Shown here in pieces: positions 44,298-53,098 of a stretch of 64,000 nucleotides of DNA. The DNA lies in NCBI GenBank assembly GCA_963649295.1, contig CAVJHK010000002.1:29642-93641 (forward strand). The letters are read 5' to 3'. A model generated the notes under the pieces. It ran no database searches and was not told the DNA's origin. It saw only the letters and a program-made list of their open reading frames with translations. The translations under genes and the position numbers were made by a program. This DNA comes from RGIG3528 sp963649295. GTDB lineage: Bacteria > Bacillota > Clostridia > Lachnospirales > Lachnospiraceae. How positions within the stretch are numbered: the first letter of the stretch is position 1; each line of letters begins with the position of its first letter.

Positions 44298-46718
44298 ATG
44301 CTTGTACCGTTTGGTTGGTTAAAAGATTTTGTCGATATAGACATAAGCGCAAAGGAGCTTTCGGATAAGCTTTTCGGATGCGGCTTTGAAGTGGAAGAAT
44401 TATATGAAGTGGGACATGACATTGAGGGTGTTGTTGTTGGAAAGGTGCTTACATGTGAAGCAATTCCCGATACTCATCTTCACGTATGCACGGTGGATGT
44501 GGGAGAAGACGCACCCATACAAATTTGCTGCGGTGCAGACAATGTATGTGCCGGAAAAAAATTCCCCGTGGCAAAGGTAGGAGCACAGGTTTATCAGACA
44601 GCAAAGGATCATGTCACAATAGAAGGCACGATGAAAATCGGCAAGGGCAAGCTTCGCGGATATGAATCCTATGGAATGCTGTGCTCGGGCACGGAGCTCG
44701 GACTTACCGAAAATATGTATCCGGGTGCGGGTTATAACGGACTTTTGGAATTACCTGATACAGCTATGATCGGAAGTGACATAAAGCCGCTTACAGGACT
44801 TGACGAATGGATTTTTGATATTTCGATTACGGCAAACAGACCTGATTGCCAAAGCATTTTCGGAATTGCGAGAGAGGTAGCGGCAATACTTGATAAGCCT
44901 TTAAAAATGCCCGATTTAAGCTATACGGAAACCGATGTTGAAAAGGAAGGCTTTAATGTAACCGTTTTGGCACCCGACCTTTGTCCGCGTTATATCGCGC
45001 ATTTCATATATGATGTAAAAATTGCCCCTTCACCCGCATGGATGAGGAGAAAACTTGCACTTGTCGGAATAAATTCAATTTCGAATATAGTTGATATTAC
45101 AAATTATATTCTTATCGAACTCGGACAGCCGATGCATGCGTTTGACGAAAAATTCCTTTGCGGAAACAAAATCGTTGTTCGTAGGGCTACAAACACCGAA
45201 AAAATAGTGACGCTTGACGAAAAGGAATTTATATTAAACGAAAATAATCTTGTGATATGCGACGGAGAGAAGCCTGTTGCTCTTGCGGGAGTTATGGGAG
45301 GTCTGAATTCGGAAATCCGCGATACAACTAATGCGGTTATATTTGAAGCCGCAAAATTTGCCCGTGACAATATAAGAAAGACTTCGAGAGCACTCGGACA
45401 AGCTTCCGATTCGAGCGCGCGTTATTCCAAAGGCGTTGACGAATATGCAACCGTTATGGCAATGAAGCGTGCACTTAATCTTGTTTGCACACTTAATGCA
45501 GGCAAAGTATCAAAAACGGAAAGAGAAGTAAATTCCGGAAATTCGCTTGAACCGCGTCAGATGACGGCATCAATCAAAAAGGTCAACGACGTACTCGGAA
45601 TTACTGTGCCTGCCGACACGATAAAGGATATTCTTACAAGACTTTATTTTGAGCCCGAGGTTTCGGGCGATACGCTCACAATCAAAATTCCCGCTTTCCG
45701 TGAGGATATAGAGGATTTTCCGGATATTTCGGAAGAAATAATAAGAATGTACGGTTACGATCATCTTGTACCCACATTCTTAAAGGACGCAAGCGTAACC
45801 GCGGGCGGAATGACATTAAAACAGAAGACGGAATTAAAATTAAAACGTGCACTTTGTGCATGCGGAGCAAGCGAAGGAATACATTATTCGTTTATTTCGC
45901 CGTCGGATATCGAGATGCTGGGTGTTTCTGAAGATGACCCCATAAGAAACGCAATACATATCATAAATCCCATAAACGAGGATCTCTCCCTTATGCGTAC
46001 AACGCTTGTGCCGCAAATGATAAATGCGATTGCGCGCAACGAAAAGAGAGGAAGGCTATCGGGCAGAATTTATGAGCTCGGAAACAGATTTATCCCGAAA
46101 AGCCTGCCGCTTACCGATTATCCCTACGAAAAATCAACGCTTTCGATAGGCATATTCGGTGACAGGGAAGACTTCTTTACACTTAAAGGCCTTGTGGAGG
46201 CGGTTGCCGATACACTTCATATTGAATTTACGTATGAGCCTGTAAAAAAGTCATTTTTGCATCCTTACAGAGCAGCAAAAATTCTTTGCGACGGCACAGA
46301 AGTCGGCTTTATGGGACAGATTACATACGAAATCCAAAAAGCAAAGGATATGAGAACAGAGGGATATGTTGCGGAAATAGATTTGTCTTTGCTTGAAAAG
46401 TATTATGACGTCCCCGCAAAATTTGTTCCCATTCCGAAATTTGATACGGAAGTGCGTGACCTTGCTATAGTTGCCGAAAAGACGATTACATGCGGTCAGA
46501 TAGAAAATGTCATAAAGAATGCCTGCGCCTATGTTACAAGCGTTAAGCTCTTTGACGTATATGAGGGACCGGGCATAGGAATTACAAGGCGCTCGATGGC
46601 ATTTACGATTACGTTTACTCCGCGCGATGAAGCTTTTGGTGACGGTGCGGTTGACGGCTATGTAAAGAAAATTCTCGGCAATTTAAAATATATGCTTGAT
46701 GCGGAGCTCAGAGCATAA
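44298..46718 (+). CDS. pheT: Phenylalanyl-tRNA synthetase beta subunit
   Basis: 806 residues, full family length. The N-terminal tRNA-binding (EMAP-like) domain spans about 40-150 (VVVGKVLTCEAIPDT), followed by B3/B4 editing (ITANRPDCQSIFGIAREVA), B5 (about 405-475), the degenerate synthetase core (EDFPDISEEIIRMYGYDHL) and the ferredoxin-like anticodon-binding domain at the C-terminus (FDTEVRDLAIVAE, DVYEGPGI). Translationally close to pheS under the Phe T-box. A terminator follows. Confidence 0.97.
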   Translation: MLVPFGWLKDFVDIDISAKELSDKLFGCGFEVEELYEVGHDIEGVVVGKVLTCEAIPDTHLHVCTVDVGEDAPIQICCGADNVCAGKKFPVAKVGAQVYQTAKDHVTIEGTMKIGKGKLRGYESYGMLCSGTELGLTENMYPGAGYNGLLELPDTAMIGSDIKPLTGLDEWIFDISITANRPDCQSIFGIAREVAAILDKPLKMPDLSYTETDVEKEGFNVTVLAPDLCPRYIAHFIYDVKIAPSPAWMRRKLALVGINSISNIVDITNYILIELGQPMHAFDEKFLCGNKIVVRRATNTEKIVTLDEKEFILNENNLVICDGEKPVALAGVMGGLNSEIRDTTNAVIFEAAKFARDNIRKTSRALGQASDSSARYSKGVDEYATVMAMKRALNLVCTLNAGKVSKTEREVNSGNSLEPRQMTASIKKVNDVLGITVPADTIKDILTRLYFEPEVSGDTLTIKIPAFREDIEDFPDISEEIIRMYGYDHLVPTFLKDASVTAGGMTLKQKTELKLKRALCACGASEGIHYSFISPSDIEMLGVSEDDPIRNAIHIINPINEDLSLMRTTLVPQMINAIARNEKRGRLSGRIYELGNRFIPKSLPLTDYPYEKSTLSIGIFGDREDFFTLKGLVEAVADTLHIEFTYEPVKKSFLHPYRAAKILCDGTEVGFMGQITYEIQKAKDMRTEGYVAEIDLSLLEKYYDVPAKFVPIPKFDTEVRDLAIVAEKTITCGQIENVIKNACAYVTSVKLFDVYEGPGIGITRRSMAFTITFTPRDEAFGDGAVDGYVKKILGNLKYMLDAELRA

Positions 46719-46790
46719 AAGAACAAAAGTACAAAAGTAAAAAAGCATATAAGCGTAAAAAGCATAAAAATATAAAAGCATAAAGTAGCA
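46719..46790 (+). repeat. A-rich short-repeat stretch after pheT
   Basis: ACAAAAGT occurs twice in tandem, and AAAAGCATA occurs three times within 70 bp. The tract lies between the pheT stop and the terminator. It looks like slippage-derived simple sequence. Confidence 0.5.
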
Positions 46791-46793
46791 AAC

Positions 46794-46828
46794 GGATACG
46801 GATATAAAAATGTCTGTATCCTTTTTTT
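46794..46828 (+). terminator. Terminator of pheST
   Basis: GGATAC (46794-46799) with GTATCC (46816-46821), extended inward, followed by seven T (46822-46828). Confidence 0.8.
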
Positions 46829-46906
46829 GTCTTGACTTAATATTTTTTTCGGTGTACATTTATCGGTAACAAAATTGTGAGTGCTTTTGAAATGAGGTGT
46901 TTTTTT

Positions 46907-47530
46907 ATGGTAAAGCATATAACAAAAAATGAAAATCGGATTACGGGCAGCAAAACCATGCGTGAAAGCGTATACAAGATTGCCGTGACGGGACTTATGG
47001 CAGCGCTTTCCTATGTTGCGTTTGCATTCCTCGGAATTCCGTTCGGAGGAGCAAAGTTTCACCTCGGCAATGCGGCAACGGTGCTTGCGGCATTGTTACT
47101 CGGGCCGGTGCTTGGCGGACTTTCGGGCTCGATCGGAATGACAATGGCAGATTTGTTTACGGGATATGTGACATCTGCTCCCAAGACATTTATTCTTAAA
47201 TTTTGTATCGGTCTCATTACAGGTCTTGTCGCACACAAAATAGGCCATATTTCGACATCCGAAAACAAAGCGCATGTTGCAAAGTGGACAGTTATTTCGT
47301 CGATATCGGGACTTCTGTTTAACGCAATATTCGATCCTTTCTTCGGATATTGGTACAAGAGACTTATCCTTCAAAAGGATGCGGCAAGCCTTGTTCTTAA
47401 GTATGATATCGTGACATCCGGCACAAATGCGATTATATCGACAGTTGCGGCTGTTGTGATTTATCTTGCGATAAGACCCATATTAAAGAAGACAGGACTT
47501 TTTATTACTGTCGGCGACAAAATTAAGTAA
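46907..47530 (+). CDS. ECF-type transporter S component
   Basis: 207 residues with about six hydrophobic segments. The start at 46907 follows GAGGTG; an in-frame GTG at 46877 is poorer. The N-terminal segment (ALSYVAFAFLGIPFGGAKFHLGNAATVLAALLLGP) is typical of vitamin-type S components that dock to shared EcfAA'T modules. Substrate cannot be told from the sequence and no riboswitch is visible upstream. No ECF energising genes are in the window. Confidence 0.78.
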   Translation: MVKHITKNENRITGSKTMRESVYKIAVTGLMAALSYVAFAFLGIPFGGAKFHLGNAATVLAALLLGPVLGGLSGSIGMTMADLFTGYVTSAPKTFILKFCIGLITGLVAHKIGHISTSENKAHVAKWTVISSISGLLFNAIFDPFFGYWYKRLILQKDAASLVLKYDIVTSGTNAIISTVAAVVIYLAIRPILKKTGLFITVGDKIK

Positions 47531-47545
47531 AATTTGCCGAGGTGC

Positions 47546-47585
47546 GGAAATACAAATTTTAAACAGGAAATATAAATTTTAAACA
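47546..47585 (+). repeat. 20-bp tandem duplication before the tocopherol-cyclase-like gene
   Basis: GGAAATACAAATTTTAAACA (47546-47565) is followed directly by GGAAATATAAATTTTAAACA (47566-47585), one mismatch. It lies in the 76-bp gap just before the ribosome site of the next gene. Confidence 0.8.
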
Positions 47586-47606
47586 GTAATATGAAAGGAA
47601 GGTATT

Positions 47607-48923
47607 ATGGGACAGGATTTGTTTGAAAAAGCGTCAAGACTTGCGGAAGAGGTCAAAGAAAACGTAATTCCTAAAATCAGGAACGATTATCTTCCGAAAA
47701 TAAAGAAGGAGATTGATAAGGCTGCGGACAAGGCATCGGATATGGTTTCGGATGCGATGGTAAGGGCGGCAAAAAATCCTAAATTTGCGGTATCAGACAT
47801 CACAAGAGACGAATTTATGTTAAGCGGACGTTTTGCAAGATGCGGCTACGACTGGTGGTGGCACAGCTTTACGGGACACGATTCGGAAACAGGCGAAGAA
47901 AAGGCATTTTTTGTAGAATATTTTATGTGTAACCCCGCACTTGCGGAAGACGAGCCTGTATTTGGACAATTGCCCGAAAATCTTTCGCAAAACAAATTTC
48001 CTTCTTATGTAATGGTTAAGTGCGGCGCATGGGGAGAAAATGCGGCTCAGCTTCATCGATTTTTTGCATGGAAAGACGTTTCCGTTAAAGCGGAAGCTCC
48101 TTTTGTGATTTCGGCATCCGACTGCTTCTGCTCCGAAGGTAGAATAGCCGGAAGCGTAAGTGTTTCGGAGGAAGAAAAAGATGAGCATCCCGAGTGGATG
48201 TGTGATGCGGGCAGTATGAAATGGAGTCTTGCCGTAGACAAAAAGATTCCCTACAATGTCGGATATGGCGCTTCAAAGCCTTTGCGTATGTCGGAAGCAT
48301 TCGAAATGTATTGGCATGCCGAAGGAATGAAGACGGAATATTCGGGTACTGTTTTGTATAACGGACGCGAATATCTTGTTACTCCCGACACATCTTACGG
48401 ATATGCCGACAAAAACTGGGGGTCAGATTTTACGTCACCCTGGGTATGGCTTTCTTCAAACAATCTTATATCAAAGAAAACAGGAGAAAAGCTTGATAAT
48501 TCCGTTTTTGATATAGGCGGCGGAAGACCGTGCGTACTCGGCTTTGAATTTAACGATACGTTACTTGGTGCAATGTATTATGAGGGCACTGAGATTGAAT
48601 TTAATTTTTCAAAGGCTCACATGAATCCTAAGACAAAATTTTATTGTACGGAAAACGACGACGAAATCATATGGCATGTCGAACAGAAAAACAGCGCATA
48701 TGTCATGGTAACGGATATAAAGTGTGCCAAAAAAGACATGCTTCTCATAAATTATGAAGCTCCGGACGGTGCAAAGCTTCACAACAGGCTTTGGAACGGA
48801 GGGAACGGCATAGGCACAATTAAGCTTTATTCGAGACTCGGCAACACAAAGGAACTTATCGACGAAATCGAAGTTAAAAATTGCGGATGCGAATGGGGCG
48901 AATTCGAAAATATAAATGAATAA
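47607..48923 (+). CDS. Tocopherol-cyclase-like protein
   Basis: 438 residues, no signal peptide. The first about 60 residues are an amphipathic, Lys/Glu/Ala-rich helix (KKEIDKAADKASDMVSDAMV). The rest is all-beta, with motifs of the tocopherol cyclase family: YDWWWHSFTG near the start of the domain and DKNWGSDFTSPWVWLSSNNL near its middle. In plants and cyanobacteria the family closes the chromanol ring; bacterial relatives in anaerobes have no known function, and tocopherol synthesis is not expected here. It may bind a lipid or membrane. AAGGAAGG site upstream; a terminator follows. Confidence 0.7.
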   Translation: MGQDLFEKASRLAEEVKENVIPKIRNDYLPKIKKEIDKAADKASDMVSDAMVRAAKNPKFAVSDITRDEFMLSGRFARCGYDWWWHSFTGHDSETGEEKAFFVEYFMCNPALAEDEPVFGQLPENLSQNKFPSYVMVKCGAWGENAAQLHRFFAWKDVSVKAEAPFVISASDCFCSEGRIAGSVSVSEEEKDEHPEWMCDAGSMKWSLAVDKKIPYNVGYGASKPLRMSEAFEMYWHAEGMKTEYSGTVLYNGREYLVTPDTSYGYADKNWGSDFTSPWVWLSSNNLISKKTGEKLDNSVFDIGGGRPCVLGFEFNDTLLGAMYYEGTEIEFNFSKAHMNPKTKFYCTENDDEIIWHVEQKNSAYVMVTDIKCAKKDMLLINYEAPDGAKLHNRLWNGGNGIGTIKLYSRLGNTKELIDEIEVKNCGCEWGEFENINE

Positions 48924-48930
48924 TTTTTGG

Positions 48931-48969
48931 GCGGATTGCGGTGAAAAAGACGCAACCCGCTTTTCTTTT
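48931..48969 (+). terminator. Terminator after the tocopherol-cyclase-like gene
   Basis: GCGGATTGCG (48931-48940) pairs with CGCAACCCGC (48951-48960) with one mismatch, followed by TTTTCTTTT. Confidence 0.75.
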
Positions 48970-49002
48970 GTCCTGCTTATGAGCCTTATAAAAAAATATA
49001 TA

Positions 49003-49031
49003 TTGACAAAACGTGCAAAATGTATTTAAAT
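49003..49031 (+). promoter_or_regulatory. Promoter of carB
   Basis: TTGACA (49003-49008), 17 nt, TTAAAT (49026-49031). The leader of about 90 nt has a repeated TATGCACA but no recognisable riboswitch. Confidence 0.55.
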
Positions 49032-49129
49032 TAGGTAATTTTGAATAAAAGTTATATATATGCACAGGAAATGTATAATTATGCACAAAGACTTTTGTTC
49101 TCAAATAAAAATACTTGGAGGTAACTTTT

Positions 49130-52100
49130 ATGCCAAAGCGCACAGATATTAAAAAAGTTTTGATTATCGGTTCGGGTCCGATTATAATCGGACAGGCATG
49201 CGAGTTCGATTATTCAGGAACTCAGGCATGCAAAGCTCTAAAAAAACTCGGATATGAAATTGTTCTTGTGAATTCCAATCCCGCCACAATCATGACGGAC
49301 CCGGAAACGGCAGACGTTACATATATTGAGCCGTTAAACGTCGAAAGACTTGAGCAGATAATTAAAAAAGAGCGACCGGATGCACTTCTTCCCAATCTCG
49401 GCGGTCAATCGGGACTTAATCTCTGTGATGAGCTTTATAAGGCAGGGATCCTTGACAAATACAATGTGAAGGTAATCGGCGTGCAGGTTGATGCAATCGA
49501 GCGCGGTGAAGACAGAGTGGAATTTAAAAAGCAAATGAACAAAATCGGTATCGAGATGGCAAGAAGCGAGGTTGCCTATTCGGTTGACGAAGCGCTTAAT
49601 ATTGCCGAAAAACTCGGATATCCCGTTGTTCTCCGTCCCGCATTTACGATGGGCGGCGTAGGCGGCGGTCTTGTATATAACAAAGAAGAATTAAAGGTTG
49701 TATGTGAAAGAGGGATAAAGGCAAGTATTGTGGGTCAGGTACTTGTTGAGGAATCGATTCTCGGCTGGGAAGAACTTGAGCTTGAAATAGTGCGTGACTC
49801 CTCGGGACACATGATAACCGTATGCTTTATCGAAAATATCGATCCCCTCGGAATTCATACGGGTGACTCGTTTTGCTCGGCGCCCATGCTTACGATTTCC
49901 GAAGACGTTCAAAAAGAGCTTCAGCGCCAGGCTTACAAAATTGTCGATTCCGTTCAGGTTATCGGAGGAACAAACGTTCAGTTTGCGCACGATCCGAAGA
50001 CAGGCAGAATCTGCGTAATCGAAATAAATCCGAGAACGTCGCGTTCTTCGGCACTTGCATCAAAGGCTACGGGATTTCCGATTGCGCTTGTTTCCGCCAT
50101 GCTTGCGACGGGACTCAATCTTTCCGATATTCCCTGCGGCAAGTACGGTACACTTGACAAATACGTTCCGGACGGCGATTATGTCGTAATCAAGTTTGCG
50201 AGATGGGCATTTGAAAAATTTAAGGGAGTTGAAGACAAGCTTGGCACTCAGATGAAGGCAGTAGGCGAGGTCATGAGCATCGGAAAAACCTTTAAGGAAG
50301 CTTTCCAAAAAGCAATCCGTTCTCTTGAAACCGGTCGCTACGGGCTCGGATATGCAAAGAATTTTAATGAGCTTTCAAAGGACGAGCTTTTGAATAAGCT
50401 TGTTATACCGAATTCCGAAAGATATTTCCTGATTTATGAGGCACTCAGAAAGGGCGCAACAATCGAGGAAATTCACGAAAGAACATATGTAAAAGAATAT
50501 TTCCTCACTCAAATGAAAGAACTTGTTGAGGAAGAAGAAGAGATAAAGAAGAGTGGCAATAAGACTTCTCAAGCAGCACTTCAGTCAGCCAAGAAAAACG
50601 GCTTTTCCGACAGATATTTAAGCCGCCTTATGGGTGTTACGGAAGACGAAGTAAGAAACAGAAGAGAAGCGATGGGAGTTACCGAAACATGGGAAGGTGT
50701 GCATGTTTCGGGAACACAAAATGCCGCATATTATTATTCCACATATAATGGTGAGGACAAAAATCCGGTAAGCGAAAACAAGAAAAAGGTTATGATTCTC
50801 GGCGGCGGCCCAAACCGTATCGGACAGGGAATCGAATTTGACTATTGCTGCGTTCATGCCGCAAAGGAACTTCGCCGTCTCGGATTTGAAACAATTATCG
50901 TAAATTGCAATCCGGAAACCGTTTCGACAGACTATGACACATCGGATAAGCTTTATTTTGAGCCTCTTACGCTTGAGGATGTTTTGAGTATTTACAGAAA
51001 AGAAAATCCTGTGGGCGTTATCGCGCAATTCGGCGGTCAGACACCGCTTAATTTGGCTGCCGACCTTGAGAAAAACGGCGTGAGGATACTCGGAACATCG
51101 CCGAGCGTCATTGCAATGGCGGAAGACAGAGATCTTTTCCGTGCCATGATGCAAAAGCTTGATATTCCGATGCCCGAATCCGGTATGGCAGTAACTGTTG
51201 AAGAAGCAAAGCGTGTCGCAAACGAAATCGGTTATCCCGTAATGGTTCGCCCGTCGTTTGTACTCGGCGGACGCGGAATGGAAGTGGTTTATGATGACGA
51301 CATGATGACGGGATATATGAATGCCGCAATCGGTGTTACGCCGGACCGTCCGATTCTTATAGACAGATTTTTGCATCATGCGACGGAGTGTGAAGCAGAT
51401 GCGATTGCTGACGGAACACATGCTTTTATGCCGGCGGTTATGGAGCATATCGAGCTTGCGGGAATTCACTCGGGCGATTCGGCATGCATTTTGCCGTCTG
51501 TTCACATAAGCGCAGAAAATCTTAAGACAATAGAAACTTATACAAAGAAAATTGCCGAAGAGATGCACGTAAAGGGACTCATGAATATCCAATATGCAAT
51601 TGAAGACGGCAAGGTATTTGTTATCGAGGCAAATCCGAGAGCGTCACGTACGGTTCCGCTTGTTTCAAAGGTTTGCGATATAAGAATGGCACCCATTGCA
51701 ACGGATATCGTGACAATGGATATTACGGGCATTAAGTCACCTGTATCGTCACTCAAAACAGGCAGGATTCCGTATTACGGTGTAAAGGAAGCGGTTTTCC
51801 CGTTCAACATGTTCCCCGAAGTCGATCCGATACTCGGACCCGAAATGCGATCGACCGGTGAAGTGCTCGGAATTTCCGAAAATTACGGCGAAGCTTTTGT
51901 AAAGGCTCAGGAAGCAACCAAGTCCGCACTTCCGATGGGGGGAACGATATTTATTTCGGTAAACAACAGAGATAAGGCGGAAGCAGTTACAGTCGCAAGA
52001 GGCTTTATGAATGCGGGCTTTGAGATTGTTGCGACTCTCGGCACATATAAGCTCCTTACCGAGAACGGCATTAAGGCAAGATGTGTCAACAAGCTCACGG

Positions 52101-52351
52101 AAGGCAGACCCAATATTATTGACGAAATGACAAACGGCAAAATCGACCTTGTGCTCAATACTCCGTCCGGCAGAGAATCAAGAAACGATGACTCTTATAT
52201 CAGAAAGACAGCCATCAAATATAAGATTCCTTATATTACAACGGTTGATGCGGGAAGGGTTACGGCGGAAGGTATCAACTTTGTTAAGAATAACGGCGGA
52301 AATAGCGGTGTATGTTCGATCCAGGAATGGCATAAAAAGATCGAAAGATAA
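49130..52351 (+). CDS. carB: Carbamoyl-phosphate synthase large subunit
   Basis: 1073 residues, full length. It makes carbamoyl phosphate from bicarbonate, ammonia and two ATP for pyrimidine and arginine synthesis. Two homologous halves are visible, each with a biotin-carboxylase-like N-domain (KKVLIIGSGPIIIGQACEFD and KKVMILGGGPNRIGQGIEFD) and an ATP-grasp domain (NVQFAHDPKTGRICVIEINP, and MNIQYAIEDGKVFVIEANP). The C-terminal MGS-like allosteric domain is about 930-1073. Start ATG 49130 with TTGGAGGT. The small subunit gene carA is not adjacent. Confidence 0.97.
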   Translation: MPKRTDIKKVLIIGSGPIIIGQACEFDYSGTQACKALKKLGYEIVLVNSNPATIMTDPETADVTYIEPLNVERLEQIIKKERPDALLPNLGGQSGLNLCDELYKAGILDKYNVKVIGVQVDAIERGEDRVEFKKQMNKIGIEMARSEVAYSVDEALNIAEKLGYPVVLRPAFTMGGVGGGLVYNKEELKVVCERGIKASIVGQVLVEESILGWEELELEIVRDSSGHMITVCFIENIDPLGIHTGDSFCSAPMLTISEDVQKELQRQAYKIVDSVQVIGGTNVQFAHDPKTGRICVIEINPRTSRSSALASKATGFPIALVSAMLATGLNLSDIPCGKYGTLDKYVPDGDYVVIKFARWAFEKFKGVEDKLGTQMKAVGEVMSIGKTFKEAFQKAIRSLETGRYGLGYAKNFNELSKDELLNKLVIPNSERYFLIYEALRKGATIEEIHERTYVKEYFLTQMKELVEEEEEIKKSGNKTSQAALQSAKKNGFSDRYLSRLMGVTEDEVRNRREAMGVTETWEGVHVSGTQNAAYYYSTYNGEDKNPVSENKKKVMILGGGPNRIGQGIEFDYCCVHAAKELRRLGFETIIVNCNPETVSTDYDTSDKLYFEPLTLEDVLSIYRKENPVGVIAQFGGQTPLNLAADLEKNGVRILGTSPSVIAMAEDRDLFRAMMQKLDIPMPESGMAVTVEEAKRVANEIGYPVMVRPSFVLGGRGMEVVYDDDMMTGYMNAAIGVTPDRPILIDRFLHHATECEADAIADGTHAFMPAVMEHIELAGIHSGDSACILPSVHISAENLKTIETYTKKIAEEMHVKGLMNIQYAIEDGKVFVIEANPRASRTVPLVSKVCDIRMAPIATDIVTMDITGIKSPVSSLKTGRIPYYGVKEAVFPFNMFPEVDPILGPEMRSTGEVLGISENYGEAFVKAQEATKSALPMGGTIFISVNNRDKAEAVTVARGFMNAGFEIVATLGTYKLLTENGIKARCVNKLTEGRPNIIDEMTNGKIDLVLNTPSGRESRNDDSYIRKTAIKYKIPYITTVDAGRVTAEGINFVKNNGGNSGVCSIQEWHKKIER

Positions 52352-52372
52352 AATGATTGGTATATGTTAAAT

Positions 52373-52402
52373 AAAAGAGAGCCATAAAAAGGCTCTCTTT
52401 TT
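52373..52402. terminator. Bidirectional terminator between carB and the Sfp-type gene
   Basis: AAAAGAGAGCC (52373-52383) and GGCTCTCTTTT (52391-52401) form a perfect stem with A-run before and T-run after, fitting the two convergent genes. Confidence 0.88.
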
Positions 52403-52433
52403 GGTGACTTTTGAGGGAGTTTAGGTGATACAA

Positions 52434-53051
52434 TTAAATTTCGGTGAACGTGGGGCGAATGCCCAAAGTACAAATCGTTATGATATACCCCGGAATTTCG
52501 TTAAAAATATGGAAAGTGGGCTTTGGCTTTTCCGATAAAATGAGTTCCGGAATGCTTTTTAGGTCAACGGCTATTCCTTTTCCGGTCATTTTGAGATATG
52601 ATTCGTTACGGGTCCAAAATTCAAAAAAATTTTCAAAGCTAATTTTGCCCGTATCACACAGGCACTTATTATATTCCTTATCGCAAAGAGCTTTTTTGAC
52701 GGTGTTTTCGGGAATACATCTTATTTTTTCGATGTCGGCACCGATATCATTGTCCGAAAAAGCACATATTGCATAATCGAAGCTGTGAGAAATATTAAAA
52801 TGAATTTCGGGATGATTGGGTAAATAAGGCTTACCGTTTGCGTAAAATGAAAAATTTTCGGCGGCAGCATTAATCCCCATTTCGTTAAGTCCCAAAGATA
52901 ACAGATACCCTGCCGCCGCCGAGCGGAGTGCGGGGAGAGTTTTCATTTTGCCTATGCGCAGGCGGCGGGCGTCGGAAAGAGATGCATATGCCGTTTCGTA
53001 AAAGGATTTATTTGTTAATTTGTTTATATTAAGCACATATAATTTATTCAT
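52434..53051 (-). CDS. 4'-phosphopantetheinyl transferase, Sfp type
   Basis: 205 residues. Such enzymes attach the phosphopantetheine arm of CoA to carrier proteins. Seen: GKPYLPNHPEIHFNISHS, the magnesium site GADIEKI, and FEFWTRNESYLKMTGKG. The last motif is normally W-T-x-K-E-[AS]; here Lys is replaced by Asn, while a nearby Arg could compensate. No polyketide or peptide synthetase lies in the window, so the carrier partner is elsewhere. Divergent from the MATE gene with only 47 bp between start codons. Confidence 0.87.
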   Translation of the reverse strand: MNKLYVLNINKLTNKSFYETAYASLSDARRLRIGKMKTLPALRSAAAGYLLSLGLNEMGINAAAENFSFYANGKPYLPNHPEIHFNISHSFDYAICAFSDNDIGADIEKIRCIPENTVKKALCDKEYNKCLCDTGKISFENFFEFWTRNESYLKMTGKGIAVDLKSIPELILSEKPKPTFHIFNEIPGYIITICTLGIRPTFTEI

Positions 53052-53098
53052 AATTAAATGGTAATTGTTTTTCTTTGTTTGTCAAGTAGGAGGATGTT

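Noticed and set aside
50618..51592. 324-codon minus-strand frame inside carB
   Set aside because: Antisense shadow of a highly conserved gene; Cys/His/Arg-rich composition typical of non-coding frames here.
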